Origin: Rhizophagus irregularis
Taxonomy: Eukaryota > Glomeromycota > Glomeromycetes > Glomerales > Glomeraceae
NCBI RefSeq assembly: GCF_026210795.1
Contig: NC_089447.1
Coordinates: 1,614,501-1,678,500, forward strand
DNA: 64,000 bases
Reading direction: 5' to 3'
In this document: positions 58,080-64,000 of the stretch, piece after piece
How positions within the stretch are numbered: the first letter of the stretch is position 1
Layout of the letters: each line of letters starts with the position of its first letter
The notes under the pieces: generated by a model
Told to the model about the DNA's origin: nothing
Database searches by the model: none
Seen by the model: only the letters and a program-made list of their open reading frames with translations
Program-made: the position numbers and the translations under genes

Positions 58080-58561
58080 ATGGTTAATCCTGTTAAGAAA
58101 GTCAAGATTGTCAAGAAACGCATTAAGCCTTTTATTAGGCATCAATCAGATCGATACAAATCTGTAAAGGTAAATTTTATAAAAGATTGTTTTTAAAATT
58201 TATTAAAGAATCTTTATTCACGTTTTTTTTTTAATTATGATGAAAATAGGAAGCATGGAGAAAACCTAAGGGTATTGACAATCGAGTTCGACGTAGATTT
58301 AAAGGTCAATTTCTAATGCCAAAAATTGGCTATGGTTCAAACAAGAAAACTCGCCATTTAATGCCTAATGGATTTAAAAAATTTCTTGTATCTAATACTA
58401 GAGAATTAGAATTATTACTTATGCATAACAAAACATATGCTGCTGAAATTGCTCATAATGTTAGTTCAAGGAATAGAATTGCGATTATTGATAGGGCTCA
58501 GCAATTAAATATTAGAGTTACTAATGCTAAAGCTCGTGTTAGATCTCAGGAAGTTGATTAA
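58080..58561 (+). CDS. RPL32: 60S ribosomal protein eL32
   Basis: Large-subunit ribosomal protein of 133 aa. Exons 58080-58169 and 58250-58561, joined at phase 0. Family signatures: [20 protein letters not shown], then [74 protein letters not shown] and [20 protein letters not shown]. Length and basicity are typical. Upstream splice acceptor TTTATAG suggests a further 5'-UTR exon. Starting at M58316, the longest unspliced frame gives only the C-terminal two thirds. Confidence 0.97.
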
Positions 58562-58942
58562 AAATTATTACACGAGGAGATTAGTGGAATTTCTCTCTCA
58601 ATATATATATATTTTTGATCTTTTTGATCTTTGACATTTCATTTTATTAACGTGCTTCTTTAAAATCTTCCTTCACCTGACTTTTTCATTGAATCTTGTA
58701 TACCTTTTTTCAATCAATTGATCCGTGATAACAAAAAAATTTTTTATTAACAAGTTACAAAAAAAAATACTGCAAAGCATCGCTTTTTTATGATAAGAAA
58801 ATCGGTAAATTGTAAAAATAATAATAATAAAAATGAGTGTAAATTTTATGCAACTTTCAAAAATTAAAAAATTTTTTTGAACTTTAGTTTCATGATTGTT
58901 TCTGCTAATTGTTTTCTATATATTACTATTATTGTTAACAAA

Positions 58943-59310
58943 TCAATGATGAGCCTCAGAATGGTGCCCATTATGACCATTTTCATGACCATGATGTTCC
59001 CAAGGATGCCTTAAACCCTATATAGTTTTAAATGATTAATCATAGTTTCGTTCAACTTTCACGAGATATTAATGTTTTAATAAAATGTTCACAAACCAGA
59101 ACTACGGGTAATTCTTTTTTACCACGATATAACATCCCTAAACAGCCCAAAGCAGAATATTTTATTTAAAATTATATATTTTAATCGAAAATCCTCAAGT
59201 CAAAAAAAGAATGCCTTACAGAATGCCATGCTACCGCCAAACAACTTGGATATAAATACATGTGCTCTTCCGGGCAGAGGAAAACCATGAGGACCTTTAG
59301 CACCTGCCAT
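58943..59310 (-). CDS. NDUFB2-like small complex I subunit, 68 aa
   Basis: Three exons (59220-59310, 59097-59137, 58943-59017) sum to 68 codons plus stop. The protein reads MAGAKGPHGFPLPGRAHVF, then SKLFGGSMAFWMLYRGKKEL, PVVLGLRHPWEHH and a His-rich end (GHENGHNGHHSEAHH). The single membrane-like segment with the FW-LYR pattern followed by P-VLG--HPWE matches my memory of fungal accessory subunits of NADH:ubiquinone oxidoreductase (AGGG/NDUFB2 type), a supernumerary membrane-arm component. The assignment is by pattern, not search. Too small and too split to appear as a long open frame. Confidence 0.62.
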
Positions 59311-59976
59311 TATAATTTATTATAGTATTAAATGAATAACTAGTTTTGAATGCCGAGTTTGTTTTCAAATCTTTGAACTAGATTTGGATGTATCACAAAA
59401 GTTCAATTTGATACACGTGTCTAACCACTCTTATATTATATATAAAAAAATATTCCTTTATTAAATCACTACTATTTTTAGTAAAAAATAATAAATAAAA
59501 AAATAATATTAAAAATGCGATAATAACAGCAAAAATTTTACACGCGATTTTAGATATATCTTGTAATTCATTTTTTTTTTTTTTTTTTAACCATTATCAA
59601 AATGAACTACAAAACTAGGATAAAATATTCTTAATTCATAAGAACTTCTATAAAAATAACAAGGAATATAATAAAGAAATGAATGTAAAAGACTTTTATA
59701 GACAAGGGCGGTGGTATCAATAGATGAATTAGGTGATCGGGATAGGCAATAGAGGATATGTGATTGTAAGCAAAATGATGATAGAACACCACGAATTTTC
59801 TTCTTTCCCCGTCTAAATTTTTCCTTCCGACCGCCTTTCCGATCAGTATTAATATACTGGAATCTACTACTTATACAATTTTGTTTGGAACCCCAACCCG
59901 TTGTCAAATACAAAATACTAAAATCTTTAAAGAAAAAAGAAAAAAATTCAAATAATAATATGGAAGGATCATGGAG
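59311..59976. other. Intergenic region
   Basis: Contains the upstream region of the NDUFB2-like gene and the 3' end of the PTP4A-like gene. A run of about 19 T lies near 59570-59588. The reverse frame at 59587-59913 has no family signature and is probably 3' UTR of the phosphatase gene. Confidence 0.5.
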
Positions 59977-60731
59977 TCAACATATAACACATTTGGCAGA
60001 CTTGGTTCTTCTTCTGTAATTTTCAATATACTTGAGTTGTCTGTTATTAATAGCACCTCTACGTCGTTGGCGAATAAATGCCACACTGTCGAGAGGGGAC
60101 ATACCAGACTCAATCAATGCAATCGCTACTAGTACAGGAGCACTAAGGGAAAAAAAGATCCAGTAGGGTTATAATGCTGTTTAACCATAAAAATTTGGAA
60201 ATTTATACATTTCTTACCGTCCAAGTCCAGCTACACAATGGCAAGCGATTGCAGGCCTATCATCATCGTCATTGCAACAGAATCGAGTTTGAACAAGATC
60301 AAGCCATTCATTTACTATTTGGGATGGTGGAGCATCGCCATCACCAAACACCCAGTCCTAATAACGATTTAAATTAGTAAATCACTAATGTAAATAGGTA
60401 AATTTAATGAATTATATTTACATGAACTTTGATTCCACGAGCTAAAAGAGGATCGGTGTTATAAGTAGGATCGCAAACACGGACAACATCAGTTACGTTG
60501 TATCGTTCAAATTCCTAAAAAATGCTCAAGCATTAAGGGCAATGAAAATAAATTAATAATAACTATATTTTTCGTCTTTACCTGCATATACAAGCTTAGG
60601 TTATTGTTTGATGGAGCGTCTGCGATCAAGAAACGAAGATGATTGTACTCGATGAGTGTTGGAGGATTAATGGGTGACCGTTGTCCGGCTAAAATTGGGC
60701 CGGAACCTCGATTACTTCGCATTGCTGGCAT
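59977..60731 (-). CDS. PRL/PTP4A-type protein phosphatase with CAAX box
   Basis: Prenylated dual-specificity-like phosphatase, known in animals for membrane location and binding of CNNM magnesium transporters. Four exons (60582-60731, 60422-60514, 60218-60357, 59977-60142) sum to 182 aa. N-terminal extension [20 protein letters not shown]; core [20 protein letters not shown], then [12 protein letters not shown], the WPD-loop region [13 protein letters not shown] and the P-loop [20 protein letters not shown], with the PRL-type Cys-x5-Arg (CVAGLGR). The C-terminus is basic (RRRTKSAK) followed by CVIC, a farnesylation box. An intron splits the catalytic Arg codon. PRL proteins usually have Ala after the Arg (as here) instead of Ser/Thr, which slows catalysis. 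Starts at ATG 60729-60731; a second Met follows three codons later. Confidence 0.92.
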
Positions 60732-62346
60732 GAGGCTGAAAATATTTCTTTTATTCTTTTGTAGTTTGGCTTTCTTTGAATGTTAAATCCGAAAATCGAG
60801 TGATATGTCTATGTAAATCTTGAATACGACCGAAGGTGATAAGTTGAATGAATCGTACTTCTTTTTCTCTGGATATAAGTAATCGTTCACATATTTCAAT
60901 GAAGGATGGTAGATAAGCGAATGACTGTTTAACAATCTATTTATTACAAAATTAATAATTTAACAAAATTTGTTCTTCCTCGAATTCTCTGATTCATAGG
61001 AAATACCCAAAAGGAACCCTTATGCTTACTATGATTTTTTATATTATATATATTTATATATCGCTTGTCCAATTCGCCGTAGGCGACTTATAAAATGGGT
61101 AAAAACAAAAGCTTTGCACCGGCTTTGAAAATATAAAAAAGCTTGCAAGCAAAAAAAAAAATTTTTTTACTAGATGCAAATGACTCACCTCAAATAAAAT
61201 AATAATATATTAACTCTATACAAGTTCAAGGGTAATTAAATAATCTACAGGTTAAAAAAGATGACAACCTAGGCGGGGAAGGAAAAAAACGCGACGACTA
61301 AGCAAGCGGCTGGCTCGAACGAAAAAGTTCTCAAAAGCTAGCCAGGGTCAAACATAGCAGTTGCAGAGGAAGCTGCGGGATTTCAACTTGGTGGCACAGA
61401 TTGGGTAAAGACGAGAAGTTTGATCAGTATAGTTAAAAGGATAAAGAGTATCTATCCTAAATCTATGCTTGACAAATTCCCTAGTAGCTTTAGATTGAGA
61501 AGAAAAACTATTAACTAGATAAAAATTTTAGGGGAAATTCAGAAAAAAATCTGGTTTGTATTGAAGTAAAAAGAACCCACGGAAAAAAAAAATTTTTTTT
61601 TTTTGCATTAAAAATTTTTTTGTATTTACTTGTTTGCTCATTTTCATCACGGTCCATCATATTATATGATTGGTGGCGTTTGAGTAAAATCCGCATATGC
61701 TATTTTAAAAAGGAGTTGTTTAAAAATATTCTGATATCACACAACTGGCGTTCTTTACTGTGTTCTCAGCCCAGATTTCACTCATGTAACAACAAATGTT
61801 TCCTCAAATTACCAAAATTATCATTCATATCACAAAATGACTGGTTTAGATTTACAGTATCATTAACAATAGTCATAGTGACTACCAAAACAGCCCTATT
61901 ATTGACCGTTTTATGCCGCTCGCTTTTTACATCAATATGAATATATATGATTGATAATCATAAAAAATACAATAGAATTGTGAAATACAATTATAAGATA
62001 AAAAAAATTCTTTTTGGAAAGATATTTAAAAATGATATCATAGATTTATAGATAAAGTTATAGAATAAAGAATAAAGAATATAAAAATATTTATACACTA
62101 GCCCATTTACCATTTCCTTTTGGGGTATTTTAAACGTGAACTAATAATTCTTAAAATGATGTGTCATTTTTTTTGTAGTGTTTGTTAAAAATTATATAAG
62201 AACGAGTCAATATTATCTAAATTACTCTTAATCAGGTCAGATGATTAAGTAATCCTTATATAGTAATGTATAATGGTCACACAAATTAAATTTTACGATT
62301 GGTCTTTATAAGTAAAAAATAATACTTTTCAGCAAAAAAAAAAAAA
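60732..62346. other. Intergenic region, PTP4A / PTH1 promoters
   Basis: Divergent upstream sequences. A hairpin TTCGCCGTAGGCGA lies near 61071. Positions 61250-61520 are more GC-balanced and include a coding-like stretch listed separately. The frame at 61620-61940 has no protein-like features that I recognise. Confidence 0.45.
61348..61512 (-). pseudogene. Coding-like fragment, possible retroelement remnant
   Basis: Reverse-strand reading of about 54 codons ending in TGA 61348-61350: SFSSQSKATREFVKHRFRID, then TLYPFNYTDQTSRLYPICAT and KLKSRSFLCNCYV. The composition is protein-like, and the pattern resembles the region just before a Cys-rich zinc-binding block in some LINE reverse-transcriptase proteins. 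This is weak recall only. No start, no splice context, and the preceding sequence is AT-rich. Confidence 0.3.
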
Positions 62347-63488
62347 ATGTCCAGACCGATTGACCTCGTCGTTGTGGGTCTTGGAAACCCAGAACCTGAA
62401 TACGCTACAACACGTCATAATGGTTGTGTTTCAAGTATTCCTTGAATGTTTGCAAGTTAGTAATACTTATTTTTCAGTTAAGTCGACTAATTAATCGAAT
62501 CTAACGTTTTTGGTCCACTTGCTTATTTCTTTAGCTGGATATATTTTTATTGACTATCTGGCAAATGCAATATCACTTGCTCAAGGACAAGCTGCTAGGG
62601 ATCTTCCTAAATTTTATCGGCGATTAGATCTATCTGGTAAATTTTTTATTATACGCAGTTAATTTTGAATTTTCTATTTTAGGGAATTACTTAAAGATAA
62701 TTAATATTCATTGATTGATATAGCTGATGTACGGGATACATTGTTTACCTCTACAAATGAAGACGGCTCCATCACAGTATGTGATTTGAAAAAAAAAAAT
62801 AATGTAAAAAAAGTATCCTATTCTAATTGTTTTTTTATAAATAGAATTCGTTCAGAATTATTCTGATAAAACCATTGACGGCCATGAACGAGTCAGGCTA
62901 TGCCGTGCAAAAAGTTTTACAACATTTTGGAGTTAATGACACTAAAAAACTTATAGTCGCGGCCGATGATTTAAATACTTTACCAGGAACATTAATGATT
63001 CAAAGTTTGTGATCTAAAATTTAATGTTATCGAATTGCTTATCGATCGTAATTCACAAAATTTACTTTATATCTTTAATATTAAAAGGTGGTGGTGATTT
63101 GTCAGCCATGAAAGGTCATAAGGGATTAGAAAACATTGTATCAGTAATTGGGACAGAATTTATTAGGTATAAATCAAAATTTGAAAGGATTTTAATATAA
63201 TTAATAATATTAACATTTAAAAATTCTAGGTTTAGATTGGGTATTGGTCGGCCAATTTCAAAAACAACAGAAATATCACAATGGGTTTTAACCCCTTTTG
63301 AGAAAGGAAATCGTGAAATGGATCTCTTCGGTCATCTCCTTCATTTAACAACTCAAGCTTTATATGATTATAGTATTCATAAAGATTTGAAGAGAATTAA
63401 AAAGAAATTTGCCCATAATCAAAAGTTACCAAATAAATTAACAGAAATGAATAGTTTAGTGTTTCCTGTTGATACTCATGGATTTTAA
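62347..63488 (+). CDS. PTH1: Peptidyl-tRNA hydrolase (Pth1, bacterial type)
   Basis: Releases tRNA from prematurely dropped peptidyl-tRNA; in fungi the Pth1 form usually acts in mitochondria. Six exons (62347-62422, 62535-62636, 62724-62776, 62845-63004, 63088-63166, 63230-63488) sum to 242 aa. Motifs in order: VVVGLGNPEPEY; TRHN-AGYIFIDYL with the catalytic His; ILIKPLTAMNESGYAV with the substrate-binding Asn; IVAADDLNTLPGT with the catalytic Asp; SGGDLSAMKGHKGLENIV; and FRLGIGRP. It ends DTHGF. The MNxSG motif has TAM where TYM is usual. No long presequence is obvious before MSRPIDL, so mitochondrial targeting is uncertain. Confidence 0.93.
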
Positions 63489-64000
63489 ATTCTTGTCGAA
63501 TGATACTTGAATAAAGAGAAAAAATTTACTAATAGTATTTGTCAATGTGGAGATTATCAAATTGTTTATTATGACCATGGTAAACTTGTATTATTCGTTC
63601 TGCGCAAAAAGCTAAATTTTAAACGACCTTAACAGTTATATTTTAAAGTACTTCCTTTTTTAACAAATTAAGTAAACCAATTTTTTCTCCGGCCCAACTC
63701 CGATTTATCTTTTGGTGATCTTAATATGTATTTGGTTTGAATTTGTAATACAGAAGTATTTTTTTCTGCGCCTGACGTTGAACAATACTAGAAAAGAACC
63801 CTTTTTTCAAAATCATGACTAATATTTTGTCAATAGTTTTTACTTGTAACCGCAGTCTAATAATCCAATTGGATTTGTTGAACTCTATTAGAAAAAGTCC
63901 CTAATTGCGAAAAAAAAGGTCACAAAAAGGGTATTATTGATATTATAAGATCTCACTGATCCGACCAAAGATCTGAAATTTGGGGAGTTACTTAGGGTAG
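63489..64000. other. 3' flank of PTH1, no further gene seen
   Basis: AT-rich with short GC-containing words (GGCCCAACTCCGATT, CTGCGCCTGACG). No complete ORF; a following gene may begin beyond the window. Confidence 0.5.

Noticed and set aside
1-64000. CRISPR array, operons, prophage or bacterial system
   Set aside because: Eukaryotic introns throughout, no spaced identical repeats with unique spacers, no bacterial gene organisation.

Overview
The window looks like nuclear DNA of a filamentous fungus with a very AT-rich, transposon-loaded genome. The best match is an arbuscular mycorrhizal fungus (Glomeromycotina, Rhizophagus-like). This is inferred from the short GT-AG introns, the low GC content, an intronless MATA-type HMG-box gene, a PAS kinase, a PHO80-like cyclin and the style of the mobile elements. 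No search could be run. Exon joins were read by hand, using splice sites and agreement with the protein family. For the lipase, cyclin, Hsp40, ankyrin, eL32, NDUFB2-like, PTP4A and Pth genes the exon lengths sum to a whole number of codons.

Layout. Positions 1-5490 hold two convergent genes: a DUF676 lipase with a C-terminal membrane segment (+) and a mitochondrial stomatin-like protein (-). Positions 5.5-18.4 kb are repeat DNA: MITEs, a 21-bp and a ~118-bp tandem array, and a mariner-like element carrying a 1.2-kb hAT-type palindrome. A PHO80/PCL-type cyclin (-, 18453-19206) sits alone in this repeat sea. Positions 19.2-42.4 kb are again repeats: a Russian-doll nest at 22644-30696, decayed hAT and Plavaka-like transposase genes, a foldback element with tandem-repeat arms, a poly(A) retrocopy and a nearly intact Tc1/mariner element. 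Positions 42.5-63.5 kb are a gene-dense block: MATA-HMG protein (-), PAS kinase (-), Hsp40/DNAJB-like (+) with a heat-shock element, ankyrin protein (+), Dcp1 (-), ribosomal protein eL32 (+), a complex I NDUFB2-like subunit (-), PRL/PTP4A phosphatase (-) and peptidyl-tRNA hydrolase (+).

The host genes are ordinary cellular genes and do not form a shared pathway. The notable material is the mobile-element archaeology. Exact target-site duplications and empty sites, often both present in this window, allow the insertion order to be read directly. One pair of elements looks like a tRNA-headed SINE and the 3' end of a partner LINE sharing about 0.85 kb. A short palindromic motif (TTCGTCTC...GAGACGAATCGAATGG) recurs in elements of different superfamilies.
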